Assembly: GCF_021789175.1 (NCBI RefSeq)
Contig: NZ_CP084560.1
Location: forward strand, 4,402,001-4,466,000
Source of the DNA: Arthrobacter sp. FW306-2-2C-D06B
GTDB taxonomy: Bacteria > Actinomycetota > Actinomycetes > Actinomycetales > Micrococcaceae
DNA length: 64,000 bases
Direction: 5' to 3'
Shown here: piece after piece, positions 53,420 to 62,402 of the stretch
How the letters are laid out: each line of letters starts with the position of its first letter
Numbering within the stretch: position 1 is the first letter of the stretch
The notes under the pieces: model-generated
Told to the model about the DNA's origin: nothing
What the model saw: only the letters and a program-made list of their open reading frames with translations
The model's database searches: none
Translations under genes and position numbers: made by a program

Positions 53420-53695
53420 ATGAGAACGGTACCGCTCAGCGAAGCCAAGGACAAGCTGTCCGCCCTCGTGGAGGAAGCAGACACGACCCACGAGATCATC
53501 CAAATCACCAGGCACGGGCACCCATCAGCCGTGCTGATGTCCGCCGATGACTTGGAATCCCTGCAGGAAACCATCCACTGGCTGTCACAGCCGGGCATCC
53601 GCGAAGACCTGGACCAGGCCCGGCGCGACATCGCCGAGGGCAACACGACCAGCGGCGCAGACCTCCGCCGTGAATTCGGGCTGCCGCCGCGGTGA
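53420..53695 (+). CDS. Phd/YefM-type antitoxin
   Basis: The 91-residue protein starts MRTVPLSEAKDKLSALVEEAD and contains RHGHPSAVLMSADDLESL, the Phd/YefM DNA-binding fold. The acidic C-terminal half wraps the toxin. It shares a 4-nt overlap (GTGA) with the toxin gene. It probably represses its own promoter through the palindrome upstream. Confidence 0.9.
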   Translation: MRTVPLSEAKDKLSALVEEADTTHEIIQITRHGHPSAVLMSADDLESLQETIHWLSQPGIREDLDQARRDIAEGNTTSGADLRREFGLPPR

Positions 53696-53985
53696 CCGGC
53701 CCAGAACCCACTGGCCCCGCAGCATGGAACGTCCAGGTCACCAGCCCGGCGCTGAGGGGCTTCAGGCGACTGCCTGAGAAGGCCGCGGCAGCGATCGTCG
53801 AATTCGTCACGGGCGCACTCGCCGAGAACCCACACCGGCTGAGCAAGCCCCTCACAAACGAACTGCTCGGACTCCGCACCGCCCGGCGCGGCGACTACAG
53901 GGTGCTGTTCACCCTGGACATCGAAGAGCACACCCTGTACGTCCACCGCATCGAACACCGCTCCGACGTCTACAAACCGCGCTAG
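53692..53985 (+). CDS. RelE/ParE-family toxin
   Basis: The 97-residue protein contains ALRGFRRLPEKAAAAIVEFV, LRTARRGDYRVLFTLDIEEHTLYVHRIEHRSDVY, typical of RelE-type mRNA interferases that cut at the ribosome. The arginine and tyrosine residues in RRGDYRVLF are likely functional. GTG start overlaps the antitoxin gene. The pair stands alone between the PucR gene and the deacetylase. Confidence 0.9.
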   Translation: MTGPEPTGPAAWNVQVTSPALRGFRRLPEKAAAAIVEFVTGALAENPHRLSKPLTNELLGLRTARRGDYRVLFTLDIEEHTLYVHRIEHRSDVYKPR

Positions 53986-54003
53986 TAAGCTCTCCCGACG
54001 GTC

Positions 54004-57000
54004 TCAGCCGTTGGTGAGGGTGACGTCGTCGAGGTACATCCAGGTGTCGTCGGCGGGGCTGGAGCCGTCGAGGTGGACGTTGAACCAGAGGGTGATGGTC
54101 TGGCCTTTGTAGGGGGTGAGGTCGGCGGTGAGCTGGGTCCAGGTGCCGTTGTTGTTGCAGAGTTTGAACAGGCTTCCCAGGGTGGTGCCGGTGGTGGTTC
54201 GGGCTTGTGCTTCCATCCAGTCGTAGGGGCAGGCGTTGCCGGTGCAGGGGTCTTCCTGGCTGTGGGGCTGGTACCAGAAGGACAGGGTGGTAGTTCCGGT
54301 GGCGGGGACGGTGATGGTCTGGGACAGGCTGCTGTCGCCGAGGGGTTCTGCCCCGGATGCCAGGCCGAGGAGTGCGGAGCCGGTGCCGGTGTGGGCGGTG
54401 GTGGAGGCCACCGGTGCCCGGACGCCGCCGGTGGTCCAGGCGGTGAGCCCGGATTCGAAGCCGCCGTTGGTGATGGCCGAGGTGGTGGTTCCCGTGGGGG
54501 TGACCGGCGCCGAGGCGGCCGACGCCGGGGAGGTGCCGATGGCGTTGGTGGCGGTGACGGTGAAGGTGTAGGCGGTGCCGTTGCTCAGCCCGGTGACGGT
54601 GGTGCTGGTGGCGGGCGGGTTCCCGGTGACGGTGACCGGGGCCAGGGTGGTGGTTCCGGCGTGCGGGGTGACCGCGTAGGAGGTGATCGCGGAGCCGCCG
54701 TTGGCCGGGACGGTCCAGGACACGGTTGCCGAGGCGTTCCCTGCCGTCGCCGTCACGCCGGTGGGTGCGGCGGGTGCCGTGGCCCCCGCCGTCGGGGTGA
54801 CGGCGGCAGAAGCGGCCGAGGCCGGGGAGGTGCCGATAGCGTTCGTGGCGGTGACGGTGAAGGTGTAGGCGGTGCCGTTGCTCAGCCCGGAGACGGTTGC
54901 CGTCGTTGCGGGCGGGTTCCCGGTGACGGTGACCGGGGCCAGGGTGGTGGTGCCGGCGTGCGGGGTGACCGTGTAGGAGGTGATCGCGGAGCCGCCGTTG
55001 GCCGGGGCGGTCCAGGACACGGTGGCGGAGGCGTTCCCCGCCGTCGCCGTCACGCCGGTGGGTGCGGCGGGTGCCGTGGGCGTTGTCTGGGTGTTGGTGA
55101 GGGTGACGTCGTCGAGGTACATCCAGGTGTCATCCGCCGGGCTGGAGCCGTCGAGGTGGACGTTGAACCAGAGCACGATGCTCTGGCCGTTGTAGGCGGA
55201 GAGGTTCGCGCTGAGCTGGGTCCAGGTGCCGTTGTTGTTGCAGAGTTTGAACAGGCTGGCCAGGACCGTGCCGCCGGTGGTGCGGACCTGTGCTTCCATC
55301 CAGTCGTAGCGGCAGGCGGTGCCGGTGCAGCTCTCGTCGGCGGTGTGCGGCTGGTACCAGAAGGACAGCGTGGACGTCCCGGAGGCGGGCATGGTGATGG
55401 TCTGGGACAGGCTGCTGTCCCCCAGCGGCTCGGCCCCCGATGCCAGGCCCAACAACGCAGAACCCGTGCCGGTGTGCGCAACGGTGGAGGCCACGGGTGC
55501 CTTGCCGCCGCCGGTCGTCCAGGAGGCCAGCCCGGACTCGAAACCGCCGTTGACGACGCCCGGAACCGGGGCCGAAGGCGTGACCGGGGCCGAGGCGGCC
55601 GACGCCGGAGACGTTCCGACGGCGTTCGTCGCCGTGACCGTGAACGTGTACGCGGTGCCGTTAGTCAGTCCGGTGACGGTCGCCGTCGTCGAGGGCGGAT
55701 TACCGGAGACCGTCACCGGAGCCAATGCCGTGCCACCGGACGAAGGCGTCACCGTATAGGAAGTGATCGGGGAGCCGCCGTTGGCCGGAGCCGTCCACGA
55801 CACCACCGCCGAAGCATTCCCCGCCGTCGCAGCCACGCCCGTGGGAGCGGCTGGCGCCGTCGGGGCCGTCGGGGTGACGGGCGCGGACGCGGCCGACGCC
55901 GGCGACGTCCCGACGGCGTTGGTGGCGGTGACGGTGAACGTGTACGCGGTGCCGTTAGTCAGTCCGGTGACGGTCGCCGTCGTCGAGGGCGGATTCCCGG
56001 TAACCGTCTCCGGAGCCAGGGCCGTGCCACCGGAGGAAGGCGTCACCGTATAGGAGGTGATCGGTGACCCGCCGTTGGCCGGAGCCGTCCACGACACCAC
56101 CGCCGAAGCATTACCCGCCGTCGCGGTCACACCGGTCGGCGCCGCAGGCGCGGTCGCCGCGGCCTGGGTGACGTCGATCATCGAATAGTCATCCGTGGTG
56201 ATCGAACCGTTGGATTGGATGTTCAGTCCGTAGCTGATACCCGAGGCGCCTGCCGGAAGAGCCGGCGTGGTCCAGGTGATCTGGGTCCAGTTGCTGCTCG
56301 CGTTGAACAACGGGCTCGCCGTCCAGTAGGTCCAATACCCCGTTCCTGTGCGGTAGTAGACCTCGAACTGGGTGATGACATTGGATTTATACCAGGTGCT
56401 GAGCTGATAGATATGACCTGGAGTGCCCGTGGGTGAGCAGCCGCCAAGGTCCAGTGCCGGCAGGAGCTTCGCGTCCCCGCTGACATAGCCGCTCATTGTC
56501 AGCAGCTCCGCATTGTTGCCCGTGTGGCCGGGTGAGACCACTGAATAGCTGGGCGTGTTGGTGCCGTATCCACCCGCTGCCCAGCAGAGCGGAATTCCGC
56601 TGGTGAGCGTCTCCAGGCTCGGGTTCTGGATCATGTTGGTCCCCTGTGGAGGCGGCGGCGGCACCGGCGGCCCGGAGACGAGGGGCTGGACCGCGCCACC
56701 GATTACCTGGTCAACCGTCTTCACGACGACGCCGCCCGCTGTCTGTTGTTGCGCTAGCCAGGAGGCGAATTGGTTGAACAGACTGGGGCTGATGGTGAGG
56801 GTCGGATCGGTCCCGACCGCGATGTGGTGGAACGTCAACTGAACCCAGCCACCGCCAGCCGCCTGGGCCCTGGTCACGGAGTTTTCAAGGTTGGACAGCG
56901 TCCATGTGCTGTCCACTTCCTCCGGCGCCGCGGTGTCATAGGGGTTTGCGGGCGGGATGCTCTCGGCGGCCGGGAGTCCCGGATCGTCCTTGCTGTAAAG

Positions 57001-57480
57001 GTCCCCGAGCCCGCGTGCGCTGTTGAAACCGCAATTCTTCACGATGGTCTGCACAGCGGGGTCCAAGGAAGCGAAGGGGTAGGCGAAGCTGGTGACCTTG
57101 AAGCCCATGTTTGCCAAGGCGACCCTGCCGTTGCACACCTGGCGCGTCACTTCATCCGAGGTCAACGTGACCAGGTCCGGGTGCGTGACGGTGTGCCCGG
57201 CAATTTCGTTGCCGTCCGCATACAGTTGCTGCAAGTTCGACGACGTGAAATAGCTCGGCTGATCGACCCACCCGGAGGGGACGAAATAAGTGCCGTGAAG
57301 TCCGAGGTTCTTCAGCGTGGTTGCGGCGGTCAGTTGGTCGGCGTTGCCGTCATCGAAGGTCAGCGTGATGACTGTGTTTGCAGCCGCATGCGCCGGCAAA
57401 GCGAAGCCACTGAGGAGTGCCAGGACCATTGCCGCGCACGCTCCAACTGCGGCCCAACGGACGCCGAAACGCGGCGTCAC
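54004..57480 (-). CDS. Secreted multi-domain polysaccharide deacetylase with FN3 and carbohydrate-binding modules
   Basis: The 1158-residue protein has a signal peptide (about residues 1-32, ending AHA). Its NodB deacetylase has TFDDGN (D43/D44), HTVTHP (H96, H100) and FHH (218-219), which bind the metal and acetylated substrate. A proline linker (about 275) leads to one carbohydrate-binding-like module. Two FN3 domains, a jelly-roll-like module, two more FN3 domains and a near copy of that module follow. GTG 57480 has AGGAG 7 nt upstream. It probably removes acetyl groups from chitin, xylan or peptidoglycan outside the cell. Confidence 0.88.
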   Translation of the reverse strand: MTPRFGVRWAAVGACAAMVLALLSGFALPAHAAANTVITLTFDDGNADQLTAATTLKNLGLHGTYFVPSGWVDQPSYFTSSNLQQLYADGNEIAGHTVTHPDLVTLTSDEVTRQVCNGRVALANMGFKVTSFAYPFASLDPAVQTIVKNCGFNSARGLGDLYSKDDPGLPAAESIPPANPYDTAAPEEVDSTWTLSNLENSVTRAQAAGGGWVQLTFHHIAVGTDPTLTISPSLFNQFASWLAQQQTAGGVVVKTVDQVIGGAVQPLVSGPPVPPPPPQGTNMIQNPSLETLTSGIPLCWAAGGYGTNTPSYSVVSPGHTGNNAELLTMSGYVSGDAKLLPALDLGGCSPTGTPGHIYQLSTWYKSNVITQFEVYYRTGTGYWTYWTASPLFNASSNWTQITWTTPALPAGASGISYGLNIQSNGSITTDDYSMIDVTQAAATAPAAPTGVTATAGNASAVVSWTAPANGGSPITSYTVTPSSGGTALAPETVTGNPPSTTATVTGLTNGTAYTFTVTATNAVGTSPASAASAPVTPTAPTAPAAPTGVAATAGNASAVVSWTAPANGGSPITSYTVTPSSGGTALAPVTVSGNPPSTTATVTGLTNGTAYTFTVTATNAVGTSPASAASAPVTPSAPVPGVVNGGFESGLASWTTGGGKAPVASTVAHTGTGSALLGLASGAEPLGDSSLSQTITMPASGTSTLSFWYQPHTADESCTGTACRYDWMEAQVRTTGGTVLASLFKLCNNNGTWTQLSANLSAYNGQSIVLWFNVHLDGSSPADDTWMYLDDVTLTNTQTTPTAPAAPTGVTATAGNASATVSWTAPANGGSAITSYTVTPHAGTTTLAPVTVTGNPPATTATVSGLSNGTAYTFTVTATNAIGTSPASAASAAVTPTAGATAPAAPTGVTATAGNASATVSWTVPANGGSAITSYAVTPHAGTTTLAPVTVTGNPPATSTTVTGLSNGTAYTFTVTATNAIGTSPASAASAPVTPTGTTTSAITNGGFESGLTAWTTGGVRAPVASTTAHTGTGSALLGLASGAEPLGDSSLSQTITVPATGTTTLSFWYQPHSQEDPCTGNACPYDWMEAQARTTTGTTLGSLFKLCNNNGTWTQLTADLTPYKGQTITLWFNVHLDGSSPADDTWMYLDDVTLTNG

Positions 57481-57600
57481 CTTGTGCTCCTGAGTCGAGA
57501 GTCCAGCCACTCCACTCACCGTCCATTCGAAGCCGGGCAACCGTCAAGGATGGGAGCATTCCCACCCTGGGTCTTCGGCGATGATAGGACGTTGCATCCG

Positions 57601-57684
57601 GCCGCGTCTTGAGTGTGCTCACCCGGCTGGCAGCAGCTGTGGGCCGCGATCCTGAGTGTGCTCACCTGATTCGGCAGCAGAGAG
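57601..57684. repeat. Two imperfect 42-bp direct repeats
   Basis: GCCGCG, then TGAGTGTGCTCACC, then GGCAGCAG or AGCAG occurs twice with a 42-bp period. The repeats lie in the 227-bp gap between the deacetylase start and the pntB stop, which holds nothing else visible apart from the deacetylase promoter region. Confidence 0.65.
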
Positions 57685-57707
57685 GCGCGCGGGCACCGCA
57701 GGGTTGG

Positions 57708-59090
57708 TTAACTAAGCTTGAGCGCCTTGACCGCACTCAACACTTTGGTGAGGGATTCCTTGGCGTCGCCAAACAGCAGTGTGGTCTGGGGTTCGTACAT
57801 GAGTTCGTTCTCGATTCCCGCGAATCCCGGCCGCATGGAGCGCTTGAGGAAGACTACTTGGCGCGCGTCGGCCACCTCAAGGATGGGCATCCCGTAGATC
57901 GGCGAACCTGCGGTGGTTTTCGCGGCCGGGTTGACGACGTCGTTCGCGCCGACCACCAGCGCGACGTCGGCCGTCCGGAATTCAGAGTTGATCTCGCCCA
58001 TTTCCTTGAGGGACTCATAGGGCACATTGGCTTCTGCGAGCAGGACGTTCATGTGCCCGGGCATGCGGCCAGCCACTGGATGGATCGCGAAGTCCACGTC
58101 AACGCCCCTCGCCTCCAACGCAAGGGCCAGCTCGGCCGCCGTGTGCTGCCCTTGCGCTACCGCGAGCCCATAGCCAGGAACGATGATGACCCGTTGCGCG
58201 TAGGCAAGGAGCACGGCCACGTCTTCCGGGCTGGAGGAGCGGACGGGGCGGTCGCTCACCGCCGTCGACCCCGCCGTCGAGCTTCCCTTGAACGCGCCGA
58301 AGAGGATACCCACAACACTGCGGCCCATGGCCGCCGCCATGGCCCTGGTGAGGATGGTGCCCGAGGCGCCCACCAACGTGCCGGCCACCACCAAGAGCAC
58401 ATTGCCAAGCACCAGGCCCGAGGCAGCCACGGCCAGGCCCGTGAAGGCATTCAGCAGCGAGATGACGATCGGCACGTCCGCGCCGCCTACCGGCAGCACC
58501 AGCAAGACGCCTGCCGCCAACCCCAGCACTAAGAGCAGCAGCGCCAGCGCGAGGGAACCACTGAAAACGACGGCGACGGCGGCACCCACCGCCGCGATCA
58601 GCACCGCTCCCATGAGGGTCGGCAGGCCAGGGAAGACCACCGGGCGGGTGGTCATGAACTCTTGGAGCTTGGAGAACGTGATGGCGGAACCCGCGAACGA
58701 CACCGCCCCCACCAGCAAGGTGAAGACAATCGCCACACGCACCCAGTGGTCCTCCGTGTGCGCAAGTTCCAGGAGTGCGACGAGCGCCGCGGCACCGCCG
58801 CCCACGCCGTTGAACAGCGCCACGAGCTGCGGCATCTGCGTCATCTTCACCTGACGCGCCACCGGCGCGGCCACGCCCGAACCGACCACCATCGCGCCCA
58901 GTATCCAGGGAACGTTGTCCATTTTGACGGACAAAAAGACAGTGGCGACGGCGAGCGCCGCACCGAATGCGCCCACTAGGTTGCCTCGCCGGGCGGTACG
59001 TGGCGAATTGAGTCCCTTGAGCGCGAGGATGAAACAGACCGCGGCCGCGAGGTAGAGGAGCGAGGTCCACACCGGATCGATGAGGGTCAT
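57708..59090 (-). CDS. pntB: NAD(P) transhydrogenase beta subunit
   Basis: The 460-residue membrane subunit has about nine helices and a C-terminal NADP-binding domain (IIVPGYGLAVAQGQH and GANDVVNPAA). It couples proton movement to transfer of hydride from NADH to NADP, supplying NADPH. Its start overlaps the previous stop by 4 nt (ATGA). It ends the three-gene operon. Confidence 0.96.
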   Translation of the reverse strand: MTLIDPVWTSLLYLAAAVCFILALKGLNSPRTARRGNLVGAFGAALAVATVFLSVKMDNVPWILGAMVVGSGVAAPVARQVKMTQMPQLVALFNGVGGGAAALVALLELAHTEDHWVRVAIVFTLLVGAVSFAGSAITFSKLQEFMTTRPVVFPGLPTLMGAVLIAAVGAAVAVVFSGSLALALLLLVLGLAAGVLLVLPVGGADVPIVISLLNAFTGLAVAASGLVLGNVLLVVAGTLVGASGTILTRAMAAAMGRSVVGILFGAFKGSSTAGSTAVSDRPVRSSSPEDVAVLLAYAQRVIIVPGYGLAVAQGQHTAAELALALEARGVDVDFAIHPVAGRMPGHMNVLLAEANVPYESLKEMGEINSEFRTADVALVVGANDVVNPAAKTTAGSPIYGMPILEVADARQVVFLKRSMRPGFAGIENELMYEPQTTLLFGDAKESLTKVLSAVKALKLS

Positions 59091-59428
59091 CGCGTGCGCT
59101 CCTTGGACTCGGCCGCTATGGGCTCCGATTTCGCGCCTGGGGGTGCAACGCGTTTACGGCCGTGGAACATCTCCAACATGCGGTCGGTCACTACGAAGCC
59201 GCCCACCAGATTGGCGGTCGCGAGCACGACGGCGAGCAAGGCCACCGCGAGGACCCACGGATCCGAGGCCTGCCCGGCGACGATGATCGCGCCCACCAGG
59301 ATGATTCCGTGGATGGCATTCGCCCCGGACATCAAGGGCGTGTGCAGCGTGCTTGAGACCTTGGAGACCACTTCGAAGCCCACGAACACAGCCAAGACGG
59401 TGATGGTGAGCAGGGCGATGCCGTCCAT
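59087..59428 (-). CDS. NAD(P) transhydrogenase alpha subunit 2 (membrane part)
   Basis: The 113-residue protein with three hydrophobic helices is the separate membrane piece of the split alpha subunit found in actinobacteria. ATG 59428 overlaps the alpha-1 stop by one base (TGATG) and has GGGGG upstream. It supplies helices for the proton channel together with PntB. Confidence 0.93.
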   Translation of the reverse strand: MDGIALLTITVLAVFVGFEVVSKVSSTLHTPLMSGANAIHGIILVGAIIVAGQASDPWVLAVALLAVVLATANLVGGFVVTDRMLEMFHGRKRVAPPGAKSEPIAAESKERTR

Positions 59429-60618
59429 CAGGAGACCCCCTCGTTGGCAGAGGTTACGGATTCCGCCGTCTCGGCCGAGAGCGCAGCAAGGGCCTCGGCC
59501 GTCGGACCGTGCCGCACCTCGCCGTCGTGCGTCAAACACGCACCCGCCACCACCTCATCGCCGAAGTCCGGAACGACGGCGCCATCACACGTCATCAAGG
59601 CCAGCAGGTTCGCGACGTTCTTCGCGTAGAGGCGCGAGGCGTCCGCGGGCATGGCGGAGGCGACATCCTTCATCCCCACCAAGGTGACCGTGCCCTGGCC
59701 ATCCGCCGTCGGTATTTGAAGATCCAAACCCGGCACTGAGCCTTCCACGTTGCCGCCGGACTCCGCGGCGAGGTCGACGACCACCGAGCCCGGGCGCATG
59801 TGCTGGACCATTTCACGGCTCACCAGGAGAGGGGCCCGCCGTCCGGGGACAGCCGCCGTCGTGATGAGTACGTCTGCCTGGGCCACGTACGGGGCGAGCA
59901 GCTCACGTTGCAGGGCACCGCGGTCGGCGCTGAGCTCGCGCGCGTAGCCGCCGGAAGATTCCGCCGTCTCCACGTCGAGTTTGATGAAAGTGCCACCCAT
60001 GGATGCGACCTCGTCCGCCGACGCCGGCCGGATGTCATTGGCGGAGACGCGTGCACCCAGCCTCTTCGCGGTACCGATGGCCTGCAGGCCTGCCACGCCC
60101 GCACCCAACACCAGCACGCGGGCGGGGGGAATGGTTCCGGCTGCCGTCATATAGAGGGGGAAGAATCGCGGGAGCCGCATTGCCGCCTCGAGCACGCAAC
60201 GGTATCCAGCCACGAGGGCCTGGGACGTGAGCGCGTCCATGGATTGTGCCCGGGAAATGCGCGGCACCAGCTCAAGCGCGAAGGAGGTCACGCCCGCTTC
60301 GGCGAGTGCGCGGACGGTGGGAAGTTCCGACGACGGCGAGGCCAGGCCCACGGTGACGGCGCCCCGGCGGAGCGCGCCCGCCGTCGTGGGTTCGAGGGGG
60401 CGGACGTGCCCGTAGACGTCCAGTGTGGCCAGATCCAAGGCGGGGACGATGAGAGCTCCGGCCAGGCGGTAGTCCTCGTCGCTGTGGCCCGCGGCGGTTC
60501 CGGCTCCGCTTTCGACGACGACTTCCAGTCCCAGTCCAGCCAACTGCTGGACGGTCTCCGGCGTCGCAGCCACACGCCGTTCACCGTCCAGGCGTTCCCG
60601 CGCTATGCCAAGTTTCAC
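59428..60618 (-). CDS. pntA: NAD(P) transhydrogenase alpha subunit 1
   Basis: The 396-residue soluble NAD(H)-binding subunit starts MKLGIARERLDGERRVAATPETV. It has GAGVAGLQAIGTAKRLGA near residue 170 (Rossmann motif) and LDLQIPTADG late. It is homologous to alanine dehydrogenase. It is the first gene of the operon, with a dyad at 60644 about 26 nt upstream. Confidence 0.94.
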   Translation of the reverse strand: MKLGIARERLDGERRVAATPETVQQLAGLGLEVVVESGAGTAAGHSDEDYRLAGALIVPALDLATLDVYGHVRPLEPTTAGALRRGAVTVGLASPSSELPTVRALAEAGVTSFALELVPRISRAQSMDALTSQALVAGYRCVLEAAMRLPRFFPLYMTAAGTIPPARVLVLGAGVAGLQAIGTAKRLGARVSANDIRPASADEVASMGGTFIKLDVETAESSGGYARELSADRGALQRELLAPYVAQADVLITTAAVPGRRAPLLVSREMVQHMRPGSVVVDLAAESGGNVEGSVPGLDLQIPTADGQGTVTLVGMKDVASAMPADASRLYAKNVANLLALMTCDGAVVPDFGDEVVAGACLTHDGEVRHGPTAEALAALSAETAESVTSANEGVS

Positions 60619-60643
60619 CAGCGCTCCCTTTCTGAAACCCCAT

Positions 60644-60657
60644 TGTCCTTCTGGACA
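60644..60657. promoter_or_regulatory. TGTCC-TTCT-GGACA dyad upstream of pntA
   Basis: Five-base perfect arms, with a further TTGTCC copy at 60663. It lies in the 227-bp divergent region between pntA and the FMN reductase gene, where both promoters must be. It is a candidate operator. Nothing else is apparent in the gap. Confidence 0.4.
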
Positions 60658-60845
60658 TCATTGTCCCGAGCCGTTGTTGGCTTGAGTCTAGGACGCGGAA
60701 GGCCCTGACGGGAGTAGGGATGGCACCCCGGGCGGCCATTCCCATCTTCGGACTGCTCTAATAGGCTCGCTGTGGGCTGGGAGCCTCCAGTTACCGCACC
60801 GTCGATGAGCCGGTTCCGGCCGCGCCGTCGGGAAGGAATATTGCC

Positions 60846-61457
60846 ATGGCCACGTACAAGATCGGATACTTCGTCGGCAGCCTTTCAAGCCGCTCCATCA
60901 ACCGGGTCCTGTCCAAGGCGCTCATCAGCGTCGCGCCGGAAGAGCTCGAATTCACAGAGATTCCTATCAAGGACCTGCCTCTGTACAGCCCGGACTACGA
61001 CGCCGACTACCCGGCTGCCGGCCGGGCCCTCAAGGACGCCATTGCGGCCTCGGACGGGATCCTGTTCATCTCCCCCGAGTACAACCGCTCCGTTCCCGGC
61101 GCCCTGAAGAACGCCATCGACTGGGGATCCCGGCCCTGGGGAACCAACTCCTTCGCGCGCAAGCCAACGGGGATCATCGGGACATCACCTGGCAGCATCG
61201 GGACGGCCGTGATGCAGGCGTCGATGCGCAGCGTCCTGAGCTTCCTCGACGCACCTCAGCTGAACGCCCCGGAGGCCTACATCAAATTCAATCCGGCGTC
61301 CTACAACGAGGACGGATCGGTCAGGGACGAAGGCACGGCATCCATCCTGCGCCACTATGTGGAGGAATACTGTGCGTTCGTCGAGCGGGTCCTGGCTGCC
61401 AACGCACCAGGGCACATCGGCGACCACCACCCGGACCACGCCAAGCTGACGCGGTAG
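60846..61457 (+). CDS. NADPH-dependent FMN reductase family protein
   Basis: The 203-residue flavodoxin-like protein has GSLSSRSINRVLSKAL at residues 11-26 (FMN phosphate loop) and SPEYNRSVPGALKNAIDW near 75, defining the NADPH:FMN reductase/azoreductase family. It may reduce flavin or quinones under oxidative stress. It is divergent from the transhydrogenase, which would supply its NADPH. GGAAGGAATATTGCC lies before the ATG. Confidence 0.88.
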   Translation: MATYKIGYFVGSLSSRSINRVLSKALISVAPEELEFTEIPIKDLPLYSPDYDADYPAAGRALKDAIAASDGILFISPEYNRSVPGALKNAIDWGSRPWGTNSFARKPTGIIGTSPGSIGTAVMQASMRSVLSFLDAPQLNAPEAYIKFNPASYNEDGSVRDEGTASILRHYVEEYCAFVERVLAANAPGHIGDHHPDHAKLTR

Positions 61458-61481
61458 CGCGGGCGCAGGTTCCTTGCGCGG

Positions 61482-62306
61482 CTAATGCTTCGCCGAGACG
61501 TCCTGCGATATCGCCCGCGCGGTCTCCACGATCTGCTCCCGGACCGATTCGAGGTAGGCCTCGGGGTTCGGCTGGGCAGCGACGTTTTGGGCTTGGAGCG
61601 AGACATTGACCGCTGCGGCCACATGGCCGGCATGGTGATTCCACACCGGCGCAGCGATGGACATGAGCCCGAGTTCCAGTTCCTGGTCCAGGAGACACCA
61701 GCCCTGCTTGCGCACCCGGTCCAGCTCGGCTATTAAGGCTTCGCGCGACGTGATGGTCCGTGGTGTCAGTTCCTTGAACTCCACCGAGGACAGGTACTCG
61801 TCCAGTTTCAGCGGCGTCAGGCCGGCCAGAAGGACGCGTCCCATGGACGTGGCGTAGGCCGGGAAGCGGGTGCCCACCGAAATGCCGACCGTCATGATCC
61901 TGCGTGTGGTCACGCGGGCCACATAGAAGATGTCCGCTCCGTCCAGCACCGCGGCCGACGTCGACTCCCCCAATTTCAGCGAGAGTTCTTCAAGGTGCGG
62001 CTGCGCGAGCTGGGGCAAGGACAAGGCCGACAAATATGAGTAGCCAAGCTGCAGGACCATCGCCGTGAGCGCGAAGGTCTTGCCGTCTGTGCGGACATAG
62101 CCCAGCTCCACCAAGGTATGCAGGAATCGACGGGCCGTGGCACGCGTCAGGTTTGTACGCGCCGCCACCTCGCTGAGCGTCATGACGGGGTTGGCCGCGT
62201 CGAACGCACGGATCACGGACAACCCGCGTGCCAGCGATTGCACATACTGGTCACTCGCTTGGGGAGCACCTGCCTGCGGCACCCCTGCTACTGCTGCGTC
62301 GGTCAT
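61482..62306 (-). CDS. IclR-family regulator of the pca genes (PcaR-type candidate)
   Basis: The 274-residue protein has a winged helix (MTLSEVAARTNLTRATARRFLHTL, about residues 42-65) and IclR effector domain (VGTRFPAYATSMGRVLLAGL). It follows pcaJ on the same strand, with a 15-bp inverted repeat between them. It is probably the activator or repressor of the beta-ketoadipate genes pcaIJF. ATG 62306 has a weak ribosome site. Confidence 0.88.
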   Translation of the reverse strand: MTDAAVAGVPQAGAPQASDQYVQSLARGLSVIRAFDAANPVMTLSEVAARTNLTRATARRFLHTLVELGYVRTDGKTFALTAMVLQLGYSYLSALSLPQLAQPHLEELSLKLGESTSAAVLDGADIFYVARVTTRRIMTVGISVGTRFPAYATSMGRVLLAGLTPLKLDEYLSSVEFKELTPRTITSREALIAELDRVRKQGWCLLDQELELGLMSIAAPVWNHHAGHVAAAVNVSLQAQNVAAQPNPEAYLESVREQIVETARAISQDVSAKH

Positions 62307-62324
62307 GATTACCCATCTTATTGG

Positions 62325-62385
62325 CGCGAACTGGCAGCAGTTGCCCCATGGATTGCCTCCAGAGGGCATTTGCTGCCAGTTCGCG
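62325..62385. repeat. Long inverted repeat between iclR and pcaJ
   Basis: CGCGAACTGGCAGCA (62325-62339) and its perfect complement (62371-62385) enclose a 31-bp loop that holds a further TGCCC/GGGCA pair. It could be a terminator or attenuator after pcaJ or a pair of regulator sites before iclR. Confidence 0.7.
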
Positions 62386-62402
62386 ATCGACTTGAGGCGC
62401 GT

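Noticed and set aside
54073..56067. Long plus-strand open frame opposite the FN3 repeats (664 codons)
   Set aside because: It is glycine/arginine-rich repetitive sequence mirroring the minus-strand FN3 and binding modules. The minus strand has clear domains and a signal peptide.
54480..56140. Regular DNA repeats that could suggest a repeat array
   Set aside because: They encode in-frame FN3 domains of different spacing. There are no short direct repeats with unique spacers, so this is not CRISPR.
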